DNA of 64,000 nucleotides, taken from the NCBI GenBank assembly GCA_024703915.1, contig CP087969.1:4092001-4156000 (forward strand). The letters are read 5' to 3'. Source of the DNA: Massilia sp. H-1 (GTDB lineage Bacteria > Pseudomonadota > Gammaproteobacteria > Burkholderiales > Burkholderiaceae_D). A model generated the notes under the pieces. That model was not told the DNA's origin, made no database searches, and saw only the letters and a list, made by a program, of their open reading frames with translations. Positions 1 to 10,055 of the stretch are shown one piece after another; positions within the stretch are counted from its first letter, which is position 1; every line of letters starts with the position of its first letter. The translations under genes and the position numbers were made by a program.

Positions 1-49
1 TGTTGTTTTATGAGTATGGATTCCGGCTGGTCAAGACGGCGCCCCGAAT

Positions 50-74
50 AACAGGGGGTATTTCCCTCCCTGTT
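50..74. repeat. Short inverted repeat upstream of flhB
   Basis: Seven-base arms AACAGGG and CCCTGTT flank an 11-base loop about 60 bases before the flhB start. It lies in the leader of the first flagellar gene, so it could be the terminator of an upstream gene outside the window or part of the flhB 5' region. There is no clear U-tract. Nothing else is recognisable in positions 1-134. Confidence 0.3.
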
Positions 75-134
75 CTTCACTTAGTCCAGGAGCAATATCG
101 CCAATAATGTCTCCTGTTCCATCGAGGCACGGCC

Positions 135-1312
135 ATGGCAGACGACAGCGACGCAGAAAAGACAGAATCAGCCAGTCCCAAGCGGCTCGAAGATGCCCGC
201 AAGGAGGGGGACGTCCCCCGTTCGCGCGAACTGGCGACGTTTGCGGTGCTGATGACGGTAGACTGCGGCCTGTGGTTCATGGGCGGACCCCTGGTGCGCG
301 AACTGCACCGCGTGATGGTGTCCGGCCTGTCGCTCTCCGCGCGAGCAAGCCTTCGACAGCAACGTCCTGATCCTGCGCGTGGGCAGCGACATCGCCCAGG
401 TCATGCTGGCCTGCCTGCCGCTGGCGGCGGCGATCATGTTCGTGGCGGTCGCTTCGCCGCTGATGATAGGCGGCTTCCTGTTTTCGTCCAAAGCCTTCAT
501 GCCGAAGTTTTCCAAGCTCAATCCGGCCACCGGCTTGTCGAACATGGTCTCGACCAATGCCCTGGTCGAGCTGCTCAAGGCGATCGCCAAGACCATCATG
601 GTCGGCACCGTGGCCTGGCTGGTGGTGATGAGCCAGAAGGAAGAAGTCATGACGCTGGCCGCCGAGCCGCTGCGCAACGGGGCGGCCCACCTGGTGTCGA
701 TGATGGCCAGCGCCTTTCTGTTCATCGTCGGCGGGCTGGGCGTGGTGGCGGCGATCGACGCGCCCTACCAGATCTGGCACTACGGTAACAAGCTGAAGAT
801 GACGCGCCAGGAAGTGATCCAGGAATCGAAGGAATCGGAAGGCAATCCCCAGATCAAGGGCAAGATCCGCCAGCTGCAGCGCGAGATGGCCAAGCGCCGC
901 ATGATGGCCGACGTGCCCACCGCCGACGTGGTGGTCACCAACCCGACCCATTACGCGGTCGCGCTCAAGTACGCGGACGGCGAAAAGGGCGCGCCGCGCG
1001 TGGTGGCCAAGGGCAGCGACGAAGTGGCAGCCAGGATCCGCGCACTGGCCAAAGAACACAAGGTGGCCCTGCTGGAAGCGCCAGCGCTGGCGCGCGCTGC
1101 ACAAGCACACCGAGATCGGCGATGAAATTCCGGAAGCGCTGTACGCGGCGGTGGCCGAAGTGCTGGCCTATGTATTCCAGCTGCGCGCCTTCAAGCAGGG
1201 CGGCGGCAAGTATCCCGAGCGTCCCGGCAAGCTGCCCGTGCCGCCCGAACTCGACCCGCACGACCCGGCCTCGCAAAAAAAACCTGATCCGAACAAGGGA
1301 GCACATCAATGA
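135..1312 (+). CDS. flhB: Flagellar export switch protein FlhB (apparent frameshifts)
   Basis: Inner-membrane component of the flagellar type III export gate; its autocleaved C-terminal domain switches export from rod/hook to filament substrates. The N-terminus ([20 protein letters not shown]) is typical of FlhB. The membrane part runs to about 780. The cleavage motif NPTH ([14 protein letters not shown]) is intact near 940-965, followed by the cytoplasmic tail. The reading frame breaks near 330-370 and again near 1099, where a GCGCGC run seems to have lost two bases. The stop overlaps the flhA ATG as ATGA (1309-1312), so the two are translationally coupled. Length fits the family (about 390 aa) once repaired. 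Confidence 0.93.
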
Positions 1313-3410
1313 ACGGCATCACCTTACCGCGCTGGATGAGCAGCATGAAGGGCGGCAGCGCCCTGGCCGCGCCTATCATCATCGTGCTGCTGCTGTCGAT
1401 GATGATCCTGCCGCTGCTTAGCCTTCGTGCTCGACGTGTTCTTCAGCTTTAACATCGCGCTGGCCGTGATCGTGCTGCTGACCAGCCTGTACACGGTCAA
1501 GCCGCTCGACTTCATGGCCTTCCCGACCATCCTGCTGGTGTCGACCATGCTGCGCCTGTCGCTCAACGTGGCTTCCACCCGGGTGGTGCTGACCGAAGGC
1601 CACACGGGCAGCGCGGCGGCCAAGCAAAGTGATCGAAGCCTTCGGCCACTTCCTGATCGGCGGCAATTACACGGTCGGCCTGATCGTGTTCATCATCCTG
1701 ACCATCATCAACTTCACCGTCGTCACCAAGGGCGCGGGCCGGATCGCCGAAGTGGGCGCGCGCTTCGCCCTGGACGCGATGCCGGGCAAGCAGATGGCGA
1801 TCGACGCCGACCTCAACGCCGCCCTGATCGGCGAAGACGAAGCGCAGCTGGCGCCGCCTCGAAGTGGGCCAGGAAGCCGAGTTCTACGGCGCCATGGACG
1901 GCGCTTCCAAGTATGTGCGCGGCGATGCCGTGGCTAAGCATCATGGTCACCGTCATCAACATCATCGGCGGCCTGCTGGTCGGCATGCTGCAGCACGACC
2001 TCGGTTTTTCGAAAAGCCCTGCAAACCTACACCCTGCTGGCCATCGGCGACGGCCTAGTGGCCCAGATCCCGTCCCTGATCATTTCGGTGGCGGCCGGTA
2101 TCGTCGTCTCGCGCGTGGCCAGCGACCAGGACATCGGCACCCAGCTGGTGGGCCAGCTGTTCGCCAAGCCGGAAGTGCTGTTCATCACCGGCGCCATCAT
2201 CGGCGGCCTGGGCCTGATTCCCGGCATGCCGAACATGGTGTTCATCCTGCTCGCCATCGGCCTGATCGGCGCCGGGGTCATGGTCAGGCGCCGTCTGCAG
2301 GCGCCCAAGGCGGCCGAGGAGGCGGCCCCGGCCGCAGCAGCGGCGCCGGCCGAGAACGAGGAAGCGACCTGGCAAGACATTCTGCCGGTCGACACGCTGG
2401 GGCTGGAAGTCGGCTACCGCCTGATTCCCCTGGTCGACAAGACCCAGGGCGGCGAACTGCTCAAGCGCATCAAGGGCATCCGCAAGAAATTCGCCCAGGA
2501 AGTCGGCTTCCTGGCGCCGCCCGTGCACATCCGCGACAACCTGGAACTGAAGCCCTCGGCCTACCGCATCACGCTCAAGGGCGTGGAAGTGGGGCAGGGC
2601 GAGGCGCTGTCGGGCCAGTTCCTGGCGATTAACCCGGGCATGGCCAGCGGCACCCTGCCGGGCCTGGTCACCACCGACCCCGCCTTCGGCCTGCTTAAGC
2701 CATCTGGATCGAGAGCGGCCTCAAGGACGACGCCCAGAACATGGGTTACACCGTGGTCGACAGCCAAGCACCGTGGTGGCGACCCATCTGAACCACCTGA
2801 TCACCACCCACGCCTCGGAACTGCTGGGCCGCACCGAAGTGCAAGCCTTGCTTGACCACCTGGCCAAGGAGTCGCCGAAACTGGTCGAAGACCTGGTGCC
2901 CAAGCTGGTGTCGCTGTCGACGCTGCAGAAAGTGCTGCAAAACCTGCTGGTCGAAGGCGTGCACATCCGCGACATGCGCAGCGTGATCGAAACCCTGGCC
3001 GAATACGCGCCCCAGACCGCCGATCCGGGCGAGCTGACGGCCGTGGTGCGGGTGGCGCTGGGGCGGGCCATCGTGCAGCAGCTGTTCCCGGGCACCAATG
3101 AACTGTCGGTGATGACGCTCGACAACCGCCTCGAGCGCCTGCTGATGCAGGCGCTGGGCGCAGGGCGGCGACGGGGGTAGAGCATCGAGCCGGGCCTGGC
3201 CGACACCATCGCCCAGCAGGCTTAGCCACGCGGCCAACCAGCAGGAACAGATGGGACTGACGCCCGTGCTGCTGGTGCCGGGACCGCTGCGCGCGATGCT
3301 GTCGCGCTTCTTGCAGGCGCGCTGCCGCAATTGAAGGTGCTGTCGCATAACGAGATCCCCGAAACCAAGACCATCCGCGTGACCAGCCTGGTCGGCGCTT
3401 AAGCATGTAA
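1309..3410 (+). CDS. flhA: Flagellar export gate protein FlhA (multiple apparent frameshifts)
   Basis: Largest export-gate protein; N-terminal membrane channel and C-terminal cytoplasmic ring that docks chaperone-substrate complexes. Family blocks are all present in order: [20 protein letters not shown] near 1507, [16 protein letters not shown] near 1640, YGAMDGASK near 1885, [20 protein letters not shown] near 2058, then the cytoplasmic domain with [10 protein letters not shown] near 2773. At least ten frame changes occur, for example near 1418, 1624, 1856, 1936, 2695, 2766, 3172, 3222 and 3397. Most sit where homologues predict GCCGGC (Ala-Gly or Pro-Ala). Reconstructed length is about 695 aa, normal for FlhA. 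The real stop is probably TAA at 3408 rather than the TAA inside GCTTAAGC. Confidence 0.93.
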
Positions 3411-3420
3411 TCCCGAATCA

Positions 3421-3470
3421 GGGGTCAGACCTCCATTCTGAAACTAGTTTCAGAATGGAGGTCTGACCCC
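3421..3470. repeat. Perfect 50-base palindrome with GGGGTCAGACCT ends
   Basis: Two perfect 25-base arms with no loop, outer core GGGGTCAGACCT, in the gap between flhA and flhF. The same outer core occurs in hairpins at 23964-24032 and 46955-47029 with different inner sequence. It could fold into a strong RNA hairpin and reduce read-through. The shared border with variable interior resembles a dispersed REP-like intergenic element; that family assignment is inference. Confidence 0.8.
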
Positions 3471-3626
3471 GATTGGTGATTGGCAGCGCGGCGCTGGGTG
3501 GGAAATGGCAGGTTTTCCCCCGCCTTCTCCCCCGATGGTTTCTCTCCTGCATCGTCAATAATGGATCCTGTTAAATCGGCGCACCGCTCATCCGAGCGCG
3601 CCGGTCAGGAATCCACGGAGTCGGCG

Positions 3627-4933
3627 ATGAATGTCAAAAAATTTACTGCAACCACTTCCCGCGAAGCGCTGCGCAAGGTGCGCGATGCGCTCGGACCGGA
3701 TGCCGTGATCCTGTCGAACCGCCCGGTCGACGGCGTGGTCGAAATCCTGGCCCTGGCCAGCGACGACGTGGCCTCGATTTCCTCGCCCGCCCCCGACACC
3801 GAGATGGCCCAGCCGCGCCCCAGCCTGTCGATGCCGCCCGAAGGCTATGCCAACCGGCGCGCGGCGCCGCCCGCGCGGCCGCCGTCCCGGACGGATTCGA
3901 CATGTCGCTCATGACGAGCCAGATGGCGTCCATGATGCAGCAGGCGGTGGCCATGGCCAAGGATAGCGCGGCCGCCGAAATGAGCGGCATGATGCATGAA
4001 ATCCGCGCCATGCGCGGCCAGATGCAAAGCCAGCTGGCCGAAATCGCCTGGGGCGCCACCGCCGCCCGCGAACCGCGGAAAACGGGCGTGCTGCGCGACA
4101 TGCTGGCGGCCGGTTTTTCCGCCAGCCTGGCGCGCTACCTGGTCGACAAGCTCCCGCCCGGCAAAGACGAAGCGGCCAGCGCGGCCTGGATCCGCACCGT
4201 CCTGGCGCGCAATCTGTCGGCCATCAGCAATGAAGACGACATCCTGGAAAAGGGCGGCGTGTTCGCCCTGGTCGGCCCCACCGGCGTGGGCAAGACCACC
4301 AGCACCGCCAAGCTGGCGGCGCGCTGCGTGATGCGGCACGGCCCGGACAAGCTGGCCCTGATCACCACCGATGCCTACCGTATCGGCGGCCACGAGCAGC
4401 TGCGCATCTACGGCAAGATCCTGGGCGTGATGGTGCACTCGGTCAAGGATGAAGCCGACCTGCGCATCGCGCTCAAGGAATTGCGCAACAAGCACACGGT
4501 GCTGATCGACACGGTCGGCGTGTCGCAGCGCGATCACAACGTGGCCGAGCAGGTCGCGATGCTGGCTAAGCAGCAGCGGCGCCGACGTCAAGCGCCTGCT
4601 GTGTCTGAATGCGACCTCGACCAACGATACCCTCAACGAAGTGGTGCGCGCCTACCAGGGCAGCGGCCTGGCTAACGCGCCATCATGACCAAGCTCGACG
4701 AAGCGGCCTCGCTCGGCAACGTGCTCGACGTGGTGATCCGCCAGAAGCTGAACCTGTTCTATGTCTCGAACGGCCAGCGGGTGCCGGAAGACTTGCACCT
4801 GGCCGATCCGGCCATGCTGATCGACCGTGCCTTCCGCCTCAAGCGGGGCGAGGCCGCCACCCAGTTCCTGGACGCCGAACTGCCGCTCCTGATGGCGGGC
4901 GCCGCCGAACGCAGCGAGGTGTCCCTTGGCTAA
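3627..4933 (+). CDS. flhF: Flagellar SRP-type GTPase FlhF (apparent frameshifts)
   Basis: SRP-family GTPase controlling flagellar number and placement. Start MNVKKFTATTSREALRKVRD is typical of FlhF. A variable basic/helical region follows, then the NG domain with P-loop GPTGVGKTTSTAKLA near 4276, the block LALITTDAYRIGGHEQLRIY near 4350, and DTVGVSQRD near 4510. The C-terminal block IMTKLDEAASLG is near 4682. Frame breaks near 3885, 4566 and 4672; the last two carry GGCTAAGC in place of a predicted GCCGGC. The stop overlaps the TTG start of flhG. FlhF/FlhG pairs usually act together. Confidence 0.93.
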
Positions 4934-5749
4934 TTTCGATTTCGACCAGGCCGAAGGCCTGCGCCGGATGCTGGCTAAGCCCCAAGCCACGCATCGTCAC
5001 CTTTCTGGCCGCCTGCGCCGACGACGACAAGGGCGCCATGCTGGTCAACCTGGGCGCCTCGCTGGCGCGCGCTTAAGCAACGACGTGATCCTGGTCGACG
5101 CCTGCTCCGACGACTACGGCGTGGCCCAGCGCCTCGGCCTGGAACGGGGCGCCAGCCTGCTGGGCGTGGCGCGCCAGGAATGCGGCCTGAACCAGGTGGT
5201 GCGCCAGGTGCCGCAAGGCTTCGGCGTGGTCAGCCTGGCCTAAGCAAGCGCGTGGCCCGGCCCGGGCCGGACGAAGCGCGCCGCCTGGCCAAGGCCTTCG
5301 AAGTGCTGGTCAAGCAATCCGGGATGGTGCTGGTGGACGGCGAATTCGGGCCCGACGACAGCTTCCCGGTGCCGCTCATGGCGAGCGCCGAGATCGTGGT
5401 CCAGGTCGGCACCAGCGCGGCCTCGATCACGGCCGCGTATGCCCTCATCAAGCGCCTTTCGCAACAGTTGGGCTAGAGCGCCCGTTCGGAATTTTGGTCA
5501 CCGGGGCTTCCGAAGCCGAGGCGAAGGTGGTATACTGATAATATGTCTGCAGCAGCAAGCCGTTACCTTGCGGTACAGTTAACGTCGATGGGCTCGGTGC
5601 CTGCCGACGAGTACCTGCAGCGCGCCGCGCGCCTGGGCCGGGCGGTGGTCGATGCCTTCCCGCTGGCCGGGGCCTCGGTCGCGTTCCGCCAGCTGGCCGG
5701 GCGCTTCGCGCTGTCGGGCGTGCCGCATCGTGGACGGGCGGGAGGATAG
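4926..5749 (+). CDS. flhG: FlhG/FleN-like MinD-family protein with degenerate P-loop (apparent frameshifts)
   Basis: Follows flhF with an 8-base overlap, probably from a TTG start (TTGGCTAATTTCGAT). It reads MANFDFDQAEGLRRMLA, then a ParA/MinD-like fold: a first strand VTFLAAC, a loop ADDDKGAML where the deviant Walker A (KGGxGK[T/S]) is expected, ILVDACSDDYG, and a C-terminal part with GILVTGASEAEAKVVY, CRYL-like strands and FALSGV. Frame breaks near 4978, 5071, 5240, 5476 and 5537, mostly GCTTAAGC/CTAAGC sites. It probably regulates FlhF or flagellar number, but ATP binding is doubtful from the motif. About 275 aa when repaired. Confidence 0.85.
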
Positions 5750-5782
5750 CCTTCATTAGGCTCATACAACACAACGGTGAAC

Positions 5783-6514
5783 ATGTACACGGTCAAAGGC
5801 AAAGCGGACAAGAACGACTTACTGACGGAACACATGCCGTTGGTGAAGCGTCTCGCCCACCACATGAAGGCCAAGCTGCCGCCGAGCGTGGAAGTCGATG
5901 ACCTGGTCCAGGCTTAAGCATGATCGGCTTGCTCGACGCCATCACGCGCTACGAGGAAACCCAGGGCGCCCAGTTCGAAACCTATGCCGTGCTGCGCATC
6001 CGCGGCGCCATGCTCGACGAGCTGCGCAACAGCGACTGGCTGCCGCGCTCGATGCGCCAGAACATGCGCAAGATCGAGGCCGCCATGAGCGCGCTGCAGC
6101 AAAAGCTCGGCCATCCGCCCTCCGAATCCGAAGTGGCCAAGTCGCTCAAGCTGTCGCTGGCCGATTACCAGGACATGCTGTCCGACGGCGGCGGCCACCA
6201 GCTCGTGTACTACGAAGATTTTCACGATGCCGAAGGCAATGACAGCTTCCTCGACCGCTATGCGGTGGACGACGCCGATCCGCTGCGCAGCCTGATGGAC
6301 GGCGATTTCCGCCAGGCCGTCATCGATGCCATCGAAGCCTTGCCGCCGCGCGAGAAAATCCTGATGGGTCTGTATTACGAGGAAGAACTTAACCTGAAAG
6401 AGATCAGGGGCGGTCATGGGCGTGTCTGAATCACGTGTTTCGCAGTTGCACACCCAGGCCGTTGCGCGCCTGCGGGCAAGCTTACGGGAGCAGGCATGGA
6501 CTGGGCCAGCGTAG
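5783..6514 (+). CDS. fliA: RNA polymerase sigma factor sigma28 FliA (apparent frameshifts)
   Basis: Flagellar sigma factor for late genes such as flagellins. It begins MYTVKGKADKNDLLTEHMPL. Region 2 contains VKRLAHHMKAKLP and RNSDWLPRSMRQ; region 3 contains LGHPPSESEVAKSL; region 4 contains EALPPREKILMGLYYEEELN and the HTH VSESRVSQLHTQAV. A GCTTAAGC interrupts VDDLVQA-GMIGLLDA at 5912-5919, and a second shift lies near 6402. The predicted stop is 6512-6514, overlapping the motC start at 6496. About 243 aa, normal length. Its antagonist FlgM is at 11912-12223. Confidence 0.93.
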
Positions 6515-7243
6515 CGGGGATTGTGCTGGCGCTGGCCGGGCTCTTGCTCGGCCACGGCCTGGAAGGCGGCAAGTTCGCTTCCCTGCTGCAGCCTACCGCC
6601 TTCGCCATTGTCGTGATCGGCACCTTCGGCGCGGTCTTGCTGCAAACCGAGGGCCCGACCTTCATGCGCGGCTTGCGCATGCTCAAGTGGGTATTCCAGC
6701 CGCCGCCCTCGCAGCGCGCCAAGCTGGCGCGCGACATTGCCGCCTGGAGCTTGCATGCGCGGCGCGACGGTCTGCTCTCGCTCGAGCAGTACATGACCAG
6801 CAGCAAGGACAAATTCATCCAGAAGGGCTTGCGCCTGGTGGTCGACGGGATCGCGCCCGACAAGCTGCGCGGCTTGCTCGAAACGGAAGTGACGGCCTAT
6901 GAATTCGGCCAGCGCCAGGCGTGCAAGATCTGGGAATCGGCGGTAGAGCTATTCGCCCACGATCGGCATCATCGGCGCCGTGCTGGGCCTGATCCACGTG
7001 ATGGAAAACCTGGGCGACCCGGCCAAGCTGGGCAGCGGGATCGCGGTGGCCTTCGTTTCGACCGTGTACGGGGTCGGCCTGGCCAATCTGTTCTACTACC
7101 CGGTCGGCAACAAGCTCAAGAACATCGTGGCCGAGACCGTGACCCAGTACGACATCCTGATCGACGTGTTCTACGACATCGCCAGCGGCGACCATTCGCG
7201 CGTGATCGAAGAGCGGGTGGCCAGCCTGCTGTCGCGGCCCTGA
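6496..7243 (+). CDS. motC: Flagellar stator protein MotC (MotA family, apparent frameshift)
   Basis: Proton-channel stator subunit of the MotA/ExbB family. MDWASVAGIVLALAGLLLG is the first membrane segment; TM2 is FAIVVIGTFGAVLLQT. The cytoplasmic loop follows, and TM3/TM4 lie around GIIGAVLGLIHVMENLGDP and VAFVSTVYGVGLANLFYYPV. A single frame break near 6945 falls at the conserved Ala-Gly-Gly-Tyr-Ser-Pro stretch, where GCCGGC is expected. Placement between fliA and motD, and the MotC/MotD sequence type, indicate the second stator system known from pseudomonads and betaproteobacteria. Confidence 0.92.
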
Positions 7244-7245
7244 TC

Positions 7246-8013
7246 ATGGCCCGCAAACAGCACGCCGAAGAACCGGACAATCACGAGCGCTGGCTGATCT
7301 CGTATGCCGACTTCATCACGCTGCTGTTTGCCTTCTTTGTCGTGATGTATGCGATCTCGGTGGTCAACGAGGGCAAGTACAAGGTGTTCGCGATGTCGCT
7401 CGATAATGCCTTCAGCCTAAGCAAGGATACGGTGGTGGTGATGGTGCCCGGCCAGTCCCAGCCCATGACCGTCACGGCGCTGCCGTCAGCCTAGCCCAGC
7501 GCAAGCGCGCCGAAGCGCTGCGGCGCGAACGCGAAGCGCTCACCAAGCTGGCCCAGGACTTGTCGACCACGCTCGCGCCGCTGGTCAAGGAAGGCAAGGT
7601 CAGGGTCACCCAGAACAGCCTCGGGGTGCAGGTCGAAATCAATGCCAGCGTGCTGTTCGATCCGGGCGAGGCGCGCCTGGCGCCCGAGTCCGAGCAGGCG
7701 CTGCGCGCGCTCGGCGCCCTGCTCAAGGACGATACCCACGCGATCCAGGTCGAAGGCCATACCGACGACACCCGCATTTCCACGCCCGCGTTCGCGTCGA
7801 ACTGGGAGCTGTCCGCCGTGCGCGCCTCGAGCGTGGTACGCTTGTTCATCGACAGCGGCGTGGCGCCGGGCTTGGCTGACGGCCGTGGGGCGCGCCTCCA
7901 ATTTGCCGGTGGCGTCCAACGACACGCCGGTCGGCAAGGCGCGCAACCGGCGCGTGGCAGTCACCATCCTGTCGGCCTTGCCCGACACGGTGACCGAAAT
8001 TCCGACCAAATAG
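7246..8013 (+). CDS. motD: Flagellar stator protein MotD (MotB family, OmpA domain; apparent frameshifts)
   Basis: Peptidoglycan-anchored stator partner of MotC, starting two bases after motC ends. N-terminal MARKQHAEEPDNHERWLISY precedes the single membrane helix ADFITLLFAFFVVMYAISVV, which carries the conserved Asp of MotB proteins. The C-terminal OmpA-like domain includes VLFDPGEARLAPESEQALR, IQVEGHTDDTRI and the end NRRVAVTILS. Frame breaks near 7490 and 7875. About 255 aa. The stop is followed by a ribosome-binding-site-like GGGAAGGGG before the next gene. Confidence 0.92.
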
Positions 8014-8026
8014 GGAAGGGGTGCAC

Positions 8027-8503
8027 ATGAAAGCAGTCATTGCGGCGCTGGGCATGCTGGCGCTGGCCGGCACGGCGCAAGCGGGAGATCACATGCAGGG
8101 TGTCAGCGAGCAGCTGTTGGCCGTATCAATCGGCGGCAAGGTGGTGGTCACCATGACGGTCCATAACGGCGGGACGGTGCCGGTGTACGTGCCCAAGGCC
8201 CTGTACCAGGACAAGCAATTGTTCGGGCGCGCGTTCGAACTGCGCGAGCAGGGCGGGGCCGAGATCGATTACGTGGGGCCCATGGTCAAGCGCGGCCCCT
8301 ATACCAAGGCGGACTATCTCAAGGTCTTGCCGGGCGCAAAGCGCAGCAACAGCATCGACATCACGCGCAGCTACGACTTCAAGCCGGGCGCGCATACCTA
8401 CCAGATCGGCTACAGCGGCAATGTCGTGACCAGCCTGGCCAGGCTCGATGCGCCGCTGGCGCATGCCACCGCGCCGGTCACCTTCAGTCACAGCGGCAAA
8501 TAA
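8027..8503 (+). CDS. Secreted protein resembling the N-terminal domain of the neighbouring M35 peptidases
   Basis: Intact 158-aa protein with a clear signal peptide (MKAVIAALGMLALAGTAQA, cleavage near residue 19-20). The mature part is a single beta-rich domain that aligns by eye with the N-terminal, non-catalytic domain of the two M35 proteins downstream: KRGPYTKADYLKVLPGA here versus KRQAPTAKDYYLLKPGA and KRGAPTAADYYLLKPGA there, plus matching VTMTVHN/VTVRLTITN strands and a GxYTVSY-like end. It lacks the HExxH domain. It may bind, inhibit or help fold the proteases, or be a truncated paralogue; function is inference. Start ATG chosen for the purine-rich site just upstream; a GTG at 8021 is also in frame. 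Confidence 0.8.
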   Translation: MKAVIAALGMLALAGTAQAGDHMQGVSEQLLAVSIGGKVVVTMTVHNGGTVPVYVPKALYQDKQLFGRAFELREQGGAEIDYVGPMVKRGPYTKADYLKVLPGAKRSNSIDITRSYDFKPGAHTYQIGYSGNVVTSLARLDAPLAHATAPVTFSHSGK

Positions 8504-8518
8504 TCCGCCCATAAAAAA

Positions 8519-8547
8519 AGTGGCGTCCGCTTGCGCGGAACGCCACT
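8519..8547 (-). terminator. Rho-independent terminator of the first M35 gene
   Basis: Stem AGTGGCGT/ACGCCACT extended by CCGC/GCGG with one bulge, followed on the minus strand by a run of seven T (plus-strand A at 8512-8518). It lies 23 bases beyond the stop of the minus-strand M35 gene. It may also stop transcripts from the convergent plus-strand gene. Confidence 0.8.
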
Positions 8548-8569
8548 CAAGATCCCCAGGGTTACAAAC

Positions 8570-9685
8570 TTAGTTGCTTAAGCTGGCGTGTTCTCGCCGA
8601 AATACTCGTGCGAGTCGGCATTGTCGATCGCGCGGGGTCGGATTGCTGCGTGCCAGGCTGGCCGCGGCGCTCTGGCCGTAAGCCCAGTCGTCAGTGCTTA
8701 AGCCACGGCGGTGAAGTGGCTCATTTCGTGCACCAGGGTGCCGCCCTTGGAATCGGTGCCCGTCATCGGCGCCGTCCAGAAGGCGTTGCAGACATAGATC
8801 TTGTACGGCGCATTCGGATACACATAGGCGTAGTAAGAATCCTTGCAGCTGCAGTCAACCACGACGTTCTTGGTGTCGAAGGCATTCTTGATGGCGTTGA
8901 AGTGGCTGCGCACGGTCGAATAGCGGCTCGAATTGTAAGCCCCGAACCACTTGGTGTAGCGGGTGCCGCTGGTGCTTAAGCCGTCAGGTAGTTCACGCTG
9001 CTGTTGGCCATGTTCTTGGCCGCGCTGATGGCCGAGGTGATCGTGCTCGACTGCGACGCGGTGCAGCTGCTGAACGACACGCCCATCGGGCTGACCGTGC
9101 CTTGCTTGAGGTCGAACGGCTGGCCGACCACGGTGCCGCGCGCCAGGCGGCCATTGATGAACAGGGTGGTCGGCGAGGAATCGAGTTCGCCGAACTCGGC
9201 GCTGGCCGCGACGGCGCTGCTTACTGCCATGGCGCGGGTGTCGGCCGGGGCCAGGAAGGTGTTGGCCGAGGCGGCGTGGTAACGCACGCTGTAGTCGCCC
9301 GTCACGCTCATGTCGTACAGCGAGGAAATCTCGACCTTGCTGGTGTGGGAGGCGCCCGGTTTGAGCAGGTAGTAATCCTTGGCGGTCGGGGCCTGGCGCT
9401 TGATGTGGCGGCCGAGGTAAGGCACGTCCACGCCGTCGCGCTTGACTTCGAAGATGTGGTCTTCGATGCTTAGAACGAACGGGGTATGCCATTTCAGCAC
9501 GTACTGCGGTTTGGACGAGGTGTTGGTGATGGTGACGCGCAAGACCACATCGTCATCCTGTTGCAGGGACGTTTTTTCCGGCACGACGCTGACCGTCACG
9601 CCGTTCGAGCCCCGCCTGGGCGGAGAAGCATGCTGCCAGCGCGGCAGCAGGTGACACCGACTTTGACCAAGGTATTCAAGTTCAT
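8570..9685 (-). CDS. Secreted M35-family metalloendopeptidase (aspzincin), apparent frameshifts
   Basis: Secreted zinc peptidase of the deuterolysin/peptidyl-Lys metalloendopeptidase family. ATG at 9685 with GGAG upstream; signal peptide MNLNTLVKVGVT followed by an Ala-rich core. The N-terminal beta domain contains VVLRVTITNTSSKPQYVLKW and YLGRHIKRQAPTAKDYYLLK. The catalytic domain has zinc motif HEMSH (GGTLVHEMSHF near 8710-8740) and, after repair, GTDDWAYG with the aspzincin Asp. The C-terminus ends HEYFGENTPAGN. GCTTAAGC-type breaks occur near 8578, 8696 and 8976, and others near 9470 and 9620. About 365 aa when repaired. Paralogue of the gene at 10056-11112. Confidence 0.9.
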
Positions 9686-10010
9686 TTCTGCTCCGTGAGT
9701 AGTGTTGGTTTTTATGGGCCGAGTCCCGCATTGCTCCTGAACCGTATGCATACAAATGCGGCCTCAACCAACTCATCCTCACACACAAGTTGGCGCGCAG
9801 TAAACGTTGAATAGTCGGTAATTATGTCAATTCGACGAATGTTTCACGCTTTTGACTTTTGTTGATTCCGCTCGGCAATATTCAAACTTCTCCTTTTAAA
9901 ACAGGCTTGTGCGCAGCGAAGAATGCTGATCACTGTGACAATGGAATGTTAAATTCTGAACATTTCAACACCGTTTGGACATGTGTTGCCGCGCCATGCG
10001 GGGTGAAAAA
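9686..10010. other. AT-rich intergenic stretch between the two M35 genes
   Basis: About 325 bases with clearly lower GC than the surroundings, especially 9790-9960. It should contain the promoter of the M35 gene ending at 8570 (minus strand). I see no coding signal; minus-strand open frames here are upstream extensions of the M35 N-terminus without a start context. Confidence 0.5.
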
Positions 10011-10032
10011 ACCGGCGCCTTGCGGCGCCGGT
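10011..10032 (-). terminator. Rho-independent terminator of the second M35 gene
   Basis: Perfect nine-base stem ACCGGCGCC/GGCGCCGGT with a TTGC loop, followed on the minus strand by a T-run (plus-strand A at 10005-10010). It sits about 24 bases after the stop of the minus-strand gene at 10056-11112. Confidence 0.85.
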
Positions 10033-10055
10033 TGCGTGTGGTGCGGATCAGACGA

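Noticed and set aside
9686..9788. Upstream extension of the first M35 protein to 9788
   Set aside because: The extension has no signal peptide; ATG at 9685 with GGAG upstream gives a normal secretion signal.
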